Below, piece after piece: positions 49,574 through 61,808 of a stretch of 64,000 bases of DNA; position 1 is the first letter of the stretch, and the number at the start of each line of letters is the position of its first letter. Source of the stretch: Certhia americana (lineage: Eukaryota > Chordata > Aves > Passeriformes > Certhiidae); NCBI GenBank assembly GCA_018697195.1, contig CM031858.1, forward strand, positions 111,119,536 to 111,183,535. Direction: 5' to 3'. Made by a program: the position numbers and the translations under genes. The notes beneath the pieces were generated by a model that worked only from the letters and a program-made list of their open reading frames with translations, searched no databases and was not told the origin of the DNA.

Positions 49574-52199
49574 TAATAAGACATGTTTGCAGTGGGGTTT
49601 TTTTGACAGACTCCAGTTATCTTGTGTGGTTGATCAGCTCATTATATTTTTAAAAGCTAAAGTATTAAGAGTGAATACTTCTATGTTCAAATGGCATACC
49701 TAGTCTAAACCACCCTGGTCCTAAAGAGGCAAGCTGTTGTACCTTCATTTGCAGGATACTGTGCTCAACTTCCACCTTGTCTCTGTGTGTTGCTAGAAAA
49801 ATGGTTTTCTGGTCCTTCATTCCCTGGCTATATTTAGTTTTATACCCAGAACTTGCATGAAGCAAAGGGGAAGGGGCCAACTTCCTGATTATTTTTCTTC
49901 AAATTACTAGGCTAAAAGGAAAAAGTGTTTCTGTTCTAGTTTTTATCTATGTGTGTGTACCTTTCTAATGTTAATCTGTTTTAAAAATTTGTTTTTCCTA
50001 AGTGTTGTCTTCATTTTGGAAATCATTGTATAAGCAGATGAGTGATGCTGCTATGCATAATAATGAAAGCTAGACAGCAGTGGTGATTTCCTCACCCACT
50101 GCTGGAATAAGTTGTGGGGTGTTACTGAGCATATCTGGCTGCCTTTTACAGCAGTATGAGCTGATAACTTCCATGCTGAAAGTCAAGGTTTACGTTATAC
50201 CAAAATCTGTTTTGGCTTTTGCCTTCTGAACTCCCAGTGAATTGCCGGATGCAGGCTGGCCCTGGGCAGCAGAGAGCATCCTTCCCTCGACAGGAGCTGC
50301 CCCTGTCTTTGGTGACTCTGCCTTCCACACGTGTGGCTTTACTTAGGGTTCAAAGGGAGACCTATGGCTTTGCCTTACTCTGGGCAGAAGGAATTTCTTG
50401 CTCTAAAATTAGGTTCCACTGAATATGGTAAGAAGGTTGTTACACTGGAGTAAAAAAGACCGTTTGTGTTGATAAAATTAATATATAAAGGCCCAAGCTT
50501 GAGAACTGGGAAGATGATACAGAAGAAAAGCAGTGAGTTGTCTTCTTACTTCACAGTACAGATAGGCATGACTTCTGAAACTGTAAATGCCAGTCAAAGC
50601 AAATGCTATTAAATATATTAGTAAGTGAATCTTTATTTTCAGGGGCATTTGCTCTTGACCTAACAGTTTTATTGCAGATTATGGGAATTTTGCCCTAGAT
50701 TTCATTGAAAGCAGGAAGAAGGCAATAGCAAATGCCATCAACAAACTAACATAAATTACACTCCATAAATTTGGCCTGTGCTTTTCTGAAAGTTGTAGTT
50801 GTGATAACCCCCTTGTCTGCCAAGCATCTGGTTTGCAACAAGATAGTTACTATCAGGGAGAAGACCATCCTGATGACATAGAGCCAGCAGCTTACTAGCC
50901 AGCGTTAAAGAGGGACCATGGCAGAAATCTTTCCATGGTTCCTGTCAGGTTAGGTACCCTCTATTTTCTCTTCTTTCACTTTCATGAAGCTGTCTTCCTG
51001 TTGCTGCCACTGCTGTTCTTCTTTAATCTTGTTTACTCTGATTAGGGAGTACTCTGCCTAGAGAGCTGTTTTGGTGAGAATCTTCTGCTGGGCAGATCCA
51101 GCTCTCAAAAAGCACAGGTTGAAACTGTCTGAAAATAAGTGGGAATCACATGGGAGTGCATGTAAAAGTCTCAGAGGGTTAGGAGGATGACTCTGCTCAA
51201 TACTACATCGGTAGTTTGAAACTTAGATAGTCCCTGCCTGCATTATTGGGATATTTCTATTGACCTGGATTTAGATCTTCCTTGAAGGAAATACCTTCAT
51301 AGTGTTTTGGGGGCTGGAGGTATTTGTTTAAATCAGGGGCTGAGGGAGGTAGCTTTTTGGGGATTGTAGACAGAGGGGAGAAAACACTCCACAGACAGCC
51401 CAGTTTGTATAAGGAAATTGAGGTAATTTTCAGACAGGACAAACTCCTCAGCTTACACCCAAGTGCTCTCGCCGTAAAGGTCTGAGAATGCCTAACTTGC
51501 ACGCAGCCTCCGTGGGTTTCAGAAACATCCTGTAGGTGGGAGGCTGTGTTCTGTTTTTTGTTGTGTGATGTGGGTTTTTTTAAACTACCTTGTTGAGCTG
51601 CATAGCAACAGCAATGTGTCTTTGGCATATTAACAGAAAAAGGACCAAGTTTGGGACACAAGAGAACTGAACCTGATACTGGCACTTTCAGAGACAGACA
51701 TTTTGGCTTCTGCCTAGTGTCTTCAATCTAGTCTTCCTAGAAAACAGGCACTGAAAAACATGCTGCACTGTGAAGGAAAGGTGATTTGGAGGTGGGGCTG
51801 TGAAGCAAGAGACCTTGATTAAAGCTATTTCTTTGGCTCATTTGAGGGAGATGCAGTTACCTTATCTGGACCACAGGAATGTTCTTCCAGGTGGCATACC
51901 TGGACTAAGCTTTTGTGATATAAAGCTTGTTTTGGGACCCACTAAGAAAAGAAAATGTCTGGTTGGTCTGCATTTCAAGCCTTGGCATTTGAATGTGACT
52001 CTTTAAAAATATCTCCAGAGGTTTTGCTGTTTAGTGGGGAGATTAGTTTAATTTGACAGTCACTTCTCCTTCCTCATGCCCAAAGCTAATTATAGCAGAG
52101 GCTTGGTAAGGAAGCAGATAAATAGTGTGCCAGCTTTGCTGTTTTTTGGGTTTTTTTTTTGGAAGTGCAACTTTCAGCCTTTGTTTGATAATTGAAAAC

Positions 52200-52269
52200 G
52201 AGTGGTCTCGCCACATCTGTTCTCCATCGCTCCAGCCACTGAGTGGGATGCCAGGAAGGCTGTGGCGTT

Positions 52270-52300
<31 letters not shown>

Positions 52301-52480
52301 GGCTTGCGCTGCGCCGGGACAGCGTTTGGCTGCTTGCATCCTCCTCGCTCCCTGAATCCCGGCCTCCAGCTAGCAGCACTGATCGCTCCCTTCCAGGATC
52401 AGTGCTAGGGAATGTAAATGGAAAACATCCGTGTTTCTTCTGTGGAGGGTGTTAGCTGCGCACTGCGTAGCTGCTTGGAT
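52200..52480. promoter_or_regulatory. GC-rich patch with (CAG)9, possible alternative exon or enhancer
   Basis: A local GC-rich, CpG-containing patch inside otherwise AT-rich intron 1, with nine perfect CAG units at 52271-52297 followed by CGAGGCTTGCGCTGCGCCGG. Open frames cross it in several phases (poly-Gln, poly-Ala or poly-Ser depending on frame and strand), which is what a CAG run produces and is not evidence of coding. It might be a minor internal promoter or first exon of MAPRE2, or an enhancer. Confidence 0.3.
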
Positions 52481-53974
52481 CTTGCTCAGATCTCTGCTGC
52501 CTGACTCACCGATAAACCATCTTCTTTGTATTGTTTCATGACAATTAGGTGGGAGGGGAAAGGGGGAATATCAGCTATCAAAGTTTACTAAACATGCGTT
52601 TAACTGTTGGGGTTGAAAAGGGTTGGTTGCATTGGGGGGTTTTTATTATTTTTAACACAATTCTACTGTTTCGTGCTATGAAATATTTAATTCAAGATTA
52701 AAATCTTGCCTGTGATATTTTGACAAAGGTTTGTCTAGTTTTCTAGTGGTATACTAAGTTATCAAATACTTTGTAGAGAAGGCCCTGTATACTGAAACAC
52801 ACCCATTAAATGTTTCAGTTTAGCCACTCTGAAATAATTTCTTGTTTCCCATAGAGCCCCATGATTGGTGAAGGTGCCTTTGTGTTAAATCTGGTTTTTT
52901 TGCTATGCTATCCAAACAGGAAGTGTAAACATTCATCAGTGAATCGAGACTTAAGGATGTAGCTTCCGTAGGAAATCCTACAACTGTGCCAAATCATTCT
53001 GCCTGGAGATATATATGCCATGCAGGTTGTACTGTTGATCTTCTGGCCTTGTGTTTGACCACCTTGCATTGTATTGTTTCAGAGGCTTAATTTTCAATAT
53101 TATGTTTCTTGGCAATTAAGAACCCTGAGAGAGATCTCAGTGGAACCCTTGGTTGAGATCTGCGCACTTCAGTTTTATCTTTTAGGAACAACTCAAGTGA
53201 ATTTTTCCCCCCTACATCAGGGTACCTTAGTATCATACAGATTCCTACCCAAGCAGCTGTAATTAGTCAGAGATGCACATGAATGCAAATTCTTTCTTGT
53301 CACTCTGGAATGCGGTGTTGATGCTCAGAAGGGTTTGCTGGCAGTATGTATTAAACAATTTTGGGGGAATGAAAATTCATTTTAGGCAAATCTTACGCAG
53401 TTGTTATGCTTCGCTTCTTAAGGTTAATCTCTGTGGAGCTGGTCCAGTAATATCATGAATTGGAAGCACTGAAATATTTGAAGTAGAATACTCATTTGTT
53501 TTACTTACAGATTCAGTGTTACACAAATCATAGCTTGTTAAAATAACTATAGAATCTATGAGTAATTGTTTGTATGGAAGTGGAACACATAACACAGTGA
53601 TATGAAAGTCCCACGGGAGCTTGTGTATACAGAAAGACCATGGTGTGTAGGAGTGCTGAGAACAGGGAAGCAGTGGTAATTGGCTGGATAGAAGGGATAC
53701 ATTTTCCCAAAAGGACATCATTCAGTTGTAATTAGTCATTCTGTTGGAAACCTTGTTATGCAGAATGGTGTTGTATTTTATTAAATTGAAGTGTTTGGGG
53801 TCCATATCGCTTCTTGCCCATAATAACATTTCAAAGTTATACGTGATGTAGTTTCTGAATCAAGGTCTAAATACACTGTTTTCAGTCAATACATTAATGT
53901 TGTGCTAGTTGTCAGATTCAAGGAGGCATAAGAAATATTATCCTATTATTTTTTTACTTCTTTTAATATATCTG

Positions 53975-54385
53975 TGATGAAGACAGGCTGAGACACCTGG
54001 GCTTACTCAGCCTGGAGAAGTGAAGGCTCCAGGGAGAACTTAGAAAAACCTGCCAGTACCTACAGGAGGTTTGCAAGAGAGCTGGAGAGAGATTTTTTAC
54101 AAGGGTATGTAGTTGTAAGACAAGGGGCAATTGCTTCAAACTGAGAGTACGTTTAGATTAGGTATTAAGAATAAATTCTTTACTGTGGGGTGATGAGACA
54201 CTGAAACACGTTGCTCAGAGTTGTGGATGCTCCATTTCTGGAAATGTTCAGGACATTTATGTCCTGACATAAACATTCAGGTTTAAGCTGCCTGGTCTAA
54301 TAGAAGGTGTTGCTCCCCATGGCAGAGGGGCTAAAACTATAGGATCTTTAAGGTCCCTTCCAACCCAAACCATTTCATTATTCTG
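53975..54385 (+). mobile_element. CR1 LINE 3' end
   Basis: Plus-strand CR1 landmarks in order: CTTACTCAGCCTGGAGAAGT, TGTAAGACAAGGGGCAATTG, TTTAGATTAGGTATTAAGAA, TTCTTTACTGTGGGGTGATG, and the terminal GGTCCCTTCCAACCCAAACC then CATTTCATTATTCTGC. It contains a perfect 9-bp inverted repeat (TCAGGACAT/ATGTCCTGA, 54248-54267), probably made by local mutation or a small duplication inside the element. Confidence 0.92.
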
Positions 54386-54559
54386 CATATTTCTGCCTGC
54401 AGAGGTTTGGCTCTCTAGTGCGCATTTCCAATCTGTGGTTCCCAAGTGTGAAGTGAGTTCCACAGCAGCAGGGATGTCGTAGAACTGCCTTGTCTCTCAA
54501 GCAGCTCTATTTTTAATCTGGTGAGGTGTTTTTTTCCACTACCCCATTATGCACACCCC

Positions 54560-55195
54560 CCAGTTGTTCCTGAAGGGTTACACAGTATGGACCTGGTGGT
54601 GCTGGTGAACAAGATGAACATGAGTCAGCAGTGTGCTCCTGCAGGGAAGAAGGCCAAGCTCATGCTGGGCTGCATTGGCAGGCATGTAGCCAGAAGCTCC
54701 AGGGAAGTGATTCTTCCCCTCTGGCACTTCTGAGACCACATCTCACATACCGTGTCTGGATTCGTCCTCTCGTCTTTGAGAGAGACAATGACATACTGAA
54801 GTGAGTGTGGCAGAGGGACACCAGGATGGTCGGGCGGCTGGAGCTTGTGATCTGAGTTTGATCAGTCTGGATAGGAGCCAGCTCAGGAGAGGGGATCTCA
54901 TTGCAGTCTTATCTGTCTAATGGGAGAGTGTGTGTAAAGCAGATGGAGGCAGGTTCTTCTCTGAAGAAAGAGAAGGGATGAGAGGCGATGGCTGTCAGCA
55001 GCTGCAGCAGTAAAAAGTACTTTGGATACTGGGAGAAATGTTTAAACAGCCGGGATGGTCAAACATCATAAAGTACCCAAGAGGCTGTGGAATATTTGTC
55101 CTTGGAGTGACTTGAAACTGAGACAAATGGGATCATCATCAGCCTTCTGCAGTGACTGGGAGGCTGGAGCTGATCTCTCTGGAGTTCCCTTCCTA
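54560..55195 (+). mobile_element. Second CR1 LINE, with remnant of ORF2 C-terminus
   Basis: About 620 bases. The first part translates to NMSQQCAPAGKKAKLMLGCI and then RHVARSSREVILPL, which matches the C-terminal part of the CR1 ORF2 protein (endonuclease/reverse transcriptase) downstream of the catalytic domain; the frame stops at 54733. It continues through GAGACCACATCTCACATACC, CTCAGGAGAGGGGATCTCAT, GATGAGAGGCGATGGCTGTC and AAGAGGCTGTGGAATATTTG to ATGGGATCATCATCAGCC. A dead copy, a different subfamily from the CR1 just upstream, in the same orientation. Confidence 0.9.
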
Positions 55196-57479
55196 TCCGA
55201 GTCAGTTTATGATCCCATTCTGTAACTCTAATAAACAGAAACAGCTTGTGACTTAAAAAACAAAATAACAAAATCACATGCTTTAAAAATGAAAGGAATA
55301 TCATCTGGAAACGACTTCTATACTTCCAGAGAGGTGAAATCAGCCTTTTCATCAAAGGTTTAAAATGGAAAAGAAAAATAAGTGTATGCAGTCTCAGTAT
55401 GACTTGATCAATATCAAACGTTTTCTAGTTCAATTCTTGTGAAAGCTATACAGCTGCTGTAGCACTGAATTAATTCAAATTCATATAATTTCATATTGCA
55501 TTCTCTAAATCACTGGGAGCAACTTCTGCAGTTCAGTACCCAGGGATGATCAAAAGTTTGTAGAGGCACAGCAGAGCAAAAGCATAGTTTGCTGTACCAT
55601 AAAATGAATTATGTACATTGCAACCAAAGATTGTCTTGAAGTTAACAGCTGATAAATTGCTTGCTCTGCTTTTTAAGGGGTTGTAGGTATTTTTTTTTTC
55701 ACACAGAAAATATTAGCATTATTGATAAGTTTAATCTGCAGAAAATATTTTAACTATGAGCACAGTTCTTAAACTGTGTCAGATGTCTGCTTAGTTTGAT
55801 ATGCTTTTACAGGGAGTGGTGCAGAACTGTCTTGTCGCATGGCCTGCAGCAACACTGAGAGGGTTGAAGGAGCTAACTATTCACATTGCAACCCAGATTA
55901 CCTTCTTAACTTCACTTACATGTAGTTGAAGGCAATGGAAGCAATAAACTTTTTTTCTTCCTTGTTTATTGTGAGAGTTGAACTTGGTAATGTCACTCTT
56001 TGCCAGCTGGAAGCAATACACTTTAGGAATTGACCTCAAGATATTCCATGAAAGGAGGCCAAATCCTATTAAACAGTACATCTATGCTTCTCTTAGCTTA
56101 AGGTGCAAGCCTTACTGGGTCTTGGAGATAAAGAGCATTGTAACTAATTCAGTTTCTACAATCACAGTTACATCAAAGCAGTAAGCACCTTCTAAAAAAC
56201 ATTATTTAGAAAACAAAGCTTTGGGGATTTCCCCCTTTGGATAGGCAGAAGATGTTAAAAGTTAAAATCTGTCTGAAAGTGGCCATTTCACAGACCTTTG
56301 AAGAGACACCAATTATGTTGATACTGCAACAATGGTAAAATGTCTGTGGTTATTGGCACATGGCAGGAGTAATATGTTACATAAATCACAGATGGCCGAG
56401 CTAGAATGTTCCTATAGGGCATTTACTTCACGAAGGATTAGTGAATTCTAGTTTAAGTTGCTACAAAATTATTTTAGTAATTAAGCAATTGCACTTAGAA
56501 ATTCAGTCCTGTTCTAGATAGTACTTGGTAGGATTAGTTCTTAAGTTATGTCATTTACTGGTAGTATGTTGAGCACCAGAATAATTTAAGAGTGCTTCTT
56601 CTTTAGTCTGTTATGGTGTTAGCTCATGAGAATAAGGGAAGAGTTCAAGTTACTTTGGTATCCAAAACCAAAATTAAGTGTTGTGGCTGCAAGTCTTAAC
56701 ACTTGCAGTCTGTATAATATTAAAAATGGTTTGTCTGGAGTTTTTAATTAGCCAATGACACGGGTATTTATTTAGGCCTATATCAACAACATTGGAGATG
56801 TCAGAATTCCAAGATTTATTATTATCATCATTATTTCTTCTAGCTTTCACCAGTGTTTGAGGGAGAAGAGGGAGAGGGGTTGGCCTCAGAGTCTATAGAA
56901 AGCTCTGCAGTGTGTTGGTGCAGTGGTCTGCACAGGCAGTGCTGGCAGGGGACTTTCAGCTGGTTTGTGTCACAGGTGTTGTCTGGAGCTTGGTCCTGCG
57001 TTCCCAGCAGAAAGCTTGGTGCTTCTCCTTTCCTCCAAATGGCAGCAGAGCTGTGATAGCAGTGAGAAGCCTGGACAACCATACTAAAGCTTAATATTTT
57101 CGTTACAAAAATACACAGCCGTGTTTTAGAGAGTGATGCACCAGTGAAAGCAGCTAGCATGGTTGCCTGTTGCTTCATCTGTTGTCACATGCTTGTTTAC
57201 AACTTCAGGGCTTAAAATAAATGTTGTCTTATACCCCTGATCAGTGTCGTCACCTTCCTGCCAGGATAGCTTGTTCAGGGATGGAGTGGATCTGGCTGCC
57301 TGGCAGCTACCTCAGCAGCTCTGTTGTGCACACTGTGCTCTGGCACCTTTACCCACGGGTCCTGGGATGGTTGCATGAGTGCTTGCTGTGCTGTTTCTTA
57401 TCCCTTACTTGGTATCACTCTGGGAACTTTTGAAGTGAAGGTGGCCTTAGGAGGCTACTTTAAAAGGGCCTCATTTTCT

Positions 57480-57546
57480 GCAGGAACAGAGTTGGACTCA
57501 GTGATCCTTGGTGGGTGCCAACCAACTCACGATATCTTGTGATTCT
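57480..57546 (+). mobile_element. CR1 3' tail
   Basis: AGTTGGACTCAGTGATCCTT, GGGTGCCAACCAACTCACGA and TATCTTGTGATTCT form a typical CR1 3' terminus with its octamer-like end. Only about 70 bases are clear; more may extend left in degraded form. Confidence 0.85.
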
Positions 57547-57556
57547 AACATATTTT

Positions 57557-57570
57557 TATCTATCTATCTA

Positions 57571-57601
<31 letters not shown>

Positions 57602-57602
57602 T
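57557..57602. repeat. (TATC)n(TGTC)n microsatellite
   Basis: About four TATC units followed by about six TGTC units and a final TATC, ten bases after the CR1 terminus. The compound structure suggests A-to-G substitution followed by slippage. Confidence 0.95.
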
Positions 57603-60600
57603 TAATATCTATAATCTAGCCTATTAAGTTTAGAAGAAATGTTGCAAATAAATCAGTGCATATCTACACTTGTTTTTAATGTAGGAGAGAGAAGAGTTGA
57701 TGCATGACAAAGTGTTCTGTGTCACAGCGCATCCTCTGTGAGTGGGAAAGCTGTACTGCAGTCCTTCCTTAGCTAGTGCAGGAGGTTTCCCATGGGACTG
57801 CCCTGCTCCTTAGTTTTGCCTGTCTCGGACAGCCAGGGTTTTCAAAGTGTACTGCAGTCTCTTGTTAGGAAACAGCAGCGATGTGTTAGGAGATAGGCAT
57901 TGTGTTTTCTCTTGTTGAATCCTCCTGTTTTCCATTCTTCCCAGACTTGTCCTCTTCTGAAACCCGTGGATGTCCAGTGCCTGTCTGCTGCTGAGTCACT
58001 GCCTCTCTTGCCTGGCTCTGCAGGGCTGTGAGGCGCTTGGAAGCTGCTCAGGCCCCTGTCAGGAGGGCTGTATAGCATTACAAAATCTCATTTGCCATTA
58101 GGTTATGCTTGGAGTAAATCAGCCTTTCTTTTACTTTTATTTCTTGTTACTTTAGCCTTTCACCTCGGAACGTATACATGCTGGAGAGGAGGAGGGGGGC
58201 AGCGAAACCCCGGATAGGTCAAAACTAAATTCGTTTGGTGACTTCATCTGTCTCTAGCTGGATCCCATCCCTGCTGAAACTCCCGAGCCTGCCCGCAGCG
58301 TTTTCTGGACTTGGAAGGCGGAAATGGCAGGAGCTGGGAGCAGCCAGACTGCCAGAGCTGCTGCTGGGCTGCTGTCCTGCTGGGTGCTGCCTGACACAGT
58401 GCCTCGGTGCCCTGCAATCCCAGTGCCCAGCACTGCTAGCTGTTCTTAATCACGGGCTCTGATTGTTCTTAGCCCTTCCTAATCATGCAGGTGGCTGCTT
58501 AGGTGCGTGGCTGTGTCCACGGCATTTTGCCTGGAAGTTCACAGGCTGCACTCACATGGGGCCAGTGGATTTGGGGAGAAGTTCTCCTACACTGCAGTCT
58601 TTATTTTCCCCTAAATCTGCATTTGCTGAAGAACTGGGTAGCCTCCTGTCTGAAAGTGAAACCACTCATCCATCAACTCTTGGGAGCAAAATTATAAGAG
58701 GATCCCCTGTTGTTTTCAGTACTTGGGCTAGAAACTGATGTTTGCTTGTGTGTGCTGTCTCTCAAGGCATCCTTTCTTCCGTGATCAGCGTTGATGTTAC
58801 CTTGCTTTATGGCACATTTTTAATCTCTTGGAAATCCTTTAGCAATGTCTGCCTGTTTGCTTGGTAATCTGTTATTATCCATTAGGGAAAAAAAATGAAA
58901 AACAGGAGAACTGAAGTTCCTGCTTGTGTCTGGGTGAATTGAGACTTTGTTTAACAGAAGATTAAATTTTGGTTTATTCATTAGCTTTCTAGAGGTTTTC
59001 TAGTTACAAAGTGGTCATTGACATCTGTTTTCTAAAATGTAGGTGTTTCTAATTGACTTGAGTTTATTGTATAAGTCAGAGAATAATTTTCCTTTGAATC
59101 AACTTCTTTATTCCCCATCACAATCCCCTTGTCTATTGTGAAAGGTAGACTAGTTGCCAGCGTCTATTGTGAAGATTTGACAGGTTGAATATCTTCAGGG
59201 CATCAGAGCAGCAATTCAAGCTTAAGATCTTAGAGTTGAAAGCCTTGGCAGGGGGAGGGTGATAACTGTAAGGAAAAGTAGTGAAGTTTTTTAGCATTGC
59301 AGCCTTGCCACGGTTAGGTTCCACTCATTCAGCCTGCTTCAAAGGTTTTTTGTTGTTCATCATTAAAAAATGCCTTCTTAATTTGTAGTAACATTCTTCT
59401 TACACTGAAATTTGTGTGTCCTTACCCCATGTTAACTAATGCCTGTCTGTTCAGCAGAAAACATTGCTACTGTTTTGTTCAGCTTCTTTAAGGTGTGGTT
59501 TGAGGGTGCTGTGCACTGCTTGTGGTTCATTTCTAGCCAGAGTGAATATACCTGTGTGGGAATGGTGGTAGCCAGAGGCTCTGAATTGCTTCCATTTTGT
59601 GTAAGCTATTGATGTCTGCCTTTCTTGAACCTCTATCCCTTGTCAAGATTGCTTTTTTTAAAAAAATTAACATTTGTTTCCTCATAGAAATTGATAAGGA
59701 ACCTTTCAGAGCGTGCAAATACTTCCAGCCATAAAGATATTATGTAGTTAGGTGTTACTGTTGCATTGTACTTGTGATGGCAAAAGTGGAAAAAAAAAAG
59801 TAATTTTGTTTCCATAGAGACTTGACATTGCTGTTTCATTGCCACAGTTTCAGTGGCCATAGGAGTAAGAATCTGGTTGGAGAAATAGAGTCTGTCTTTA
59901 TGGTACTGAAATAAAACTGGCAGGTTTAAGTGAATGCAAACATGTCTGGCAGATGCAAGTCAATGAATGTGGCTTGTCCTTCTCAGGTGGACCTTTAGGT
60001 GCCCTGAAATCTTCAAAGCACTAAATAATTTTCCTGGAATTTGAAACTGTTATTGTCATTTTTGTCAACTACCCCAGTTTAATAACTGGTTAGTGAATAA
60101 ATTTATAACTACTTCTAAAAGCTATGCTGTGTACAGTGTGTAATGCATTGCTAGTTATTAGGCCATATCAGAGGGTTTGGCTCAAGTTGTGCATATTATT
60201 GTAATAATTCTCATTGTGCTTTTCACACATGAAGAAACTGAATATCTGAAAAAGAATCAGTATTTTTCTGCCTCTCAGATAATAAGTATCTTTTGGGGGG
60301 TGGTAAGTTTTCTAAATCCACATGTAGCACAAACCAGAATTACCAGGAGCCTTTATAAAAGGTATTTAGATTTGGGTCTATATCAGTCCTTTAGACCCAT
60401 CATAAATATTTATGTAGGTCAAAACATCCCAGCATTGGCAGGAAGCCTCTAATTTAAAAGAAGAAAAAAAAAAATCCCTAATCCAGTCAGGGTACATCTC
60501 TATTACTCTAATTTCACTTGCATTTAAACAGGAAAGTGCAGTGAAAACAATAAAAAATACACTGTTGGCTGTGTTCAATGATAATCCGGCAATATTCAAG

Positions 60601-60861
60601 CCATAAAATGTACATGGATTGCCTCAGTTTTTTCTAGACTCTGTAGAATACTTCACAAATCATTTTAGGTCAAGTCAGATCCATGTGATAAATGTACAAT
60701 GGCATTCAGAAGTGAGCGAGATGTACAGATAATAAAAATACTTTTAACATTTCAGGGCTATTTAGTAACATGGGAAGAGTGTAAAAGATTTGACATTCAG
60801 CATTTAAAAATATGAATTTCTCACAGTATTATAATCACAGGACTCTCTCTCTTTTTTTCTG

Positions 60862-60885
60862 TTTTTTTTTTTTTTTTTTTTTTTT
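60862..60885. repeat. Homopolymer T, 24 bases
   Basis: Uninterrupted T-run preceded by CT-rich sequence; simple repeat. Confidence 0.95.
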
Positions 60886-61575
60886 CCCTTGGCAGTGCCT
60901 CATTGTGATTAATCTTCTCTCTGATTCAATTTCTGGCTAGATAGAGCCTTTGTGTTGCTTGCTACAAATACCACTGCAATTGCAGCACTCTGGTGCCACA
61001 GTATTTGCTGCAGAAGTACAGCATAAGTCAAAAGGGAAAGTAAGAACAGTGTCAGCACTGCATAGGAGCCTTTTGTGTTGATTTTCTGTCCACAGGACTC
61101 CTTTCTGGAGTGACAACCTCGAGCATAACCGGCCTCTAGTGACTGTGGCTGTGTGCAGTGAGTGTTAAAGAAACAGGCAAGGTCCAGCTGCAAATCATCT
61201 GTCATTTCAGGATGGTATAAAAGGATGAATTTTCCTTGTACAGGGATTTATCCACGGAATCTGGCAGGTTTCTTCCTTCAGGGATTTCTTTGGTTTTGCA
61301 GTACCTTTAATCTAGAAAGCCTTTTCACCAGCAGCTGCAGCAGTCTCACTCAGTTTCATCTTAGCCTTTCTGCTGTTATCTCCTGCTTTAGTAATTTTTG
61401 GTGTGAGATCTTTTGTTTTATTGGCAGTATGCTATCAGGTGCCAGCTTCCAGAAGGTTCCTTTGTACTGTCACACAGACTTTCCATGGCATTGAAAAACT
61501 TAGTATCTTTTTGTCTCTTTACTACTATTAAATACTACTATTTAATACAAACATGTCCATTTGTACTACATGAGA

Positions 61576-61808
61576 GGCAGGGGGCAGAAACTGGAGGTTC
61601 CACCTGAACATATAGAGGAAATTTTTTACTGTAAGGGTGACTGAGCACTGTAACAGCTTCCCCGGAGAAGTTGTAGGATCTCCTTTTCTGGACATAATCA
61701 AAAGCCATCTGGACACAATGCTGAGTAAGGTGCTCTAGGTGGTCCTGCTTGAGCAGGGAGGTTGGTACTACATGACCTGCAGTGGTCCCTTCCAGCGTTG
61801 CCTATTCT
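61576..61808 (+). mobile_element. CR1 LINE 3' end
   Basis: AAACTGGAGGTTCCACCTGA, TTTTTTACTGTAAGGGTGAC, GAGCACTGTAACAGCTTCCC, TGCTTGAGCAGGGAGGTTGG and CAGTGGTCCCTTCCAGCGTT follow the CR1 3' consensus order in plus orientation. The end has decayed to TTGCCTATTCTGC. Not coding. Confidence 0.9.

Noticed and set aside
51257..51685. 142-codon minus-strand open frame in MAPRE2 intron 1
   Set aside because: No recognisable domain, no splice or promoter context, and ordinary base composition; the length is plausible by chance in 64 kb.
54521..54733. 70-codon plus-strand frame with protein-like sequence
   Set aside because: Matches the C-terminal region of CR1 ORF2; counted as part of the transposon.
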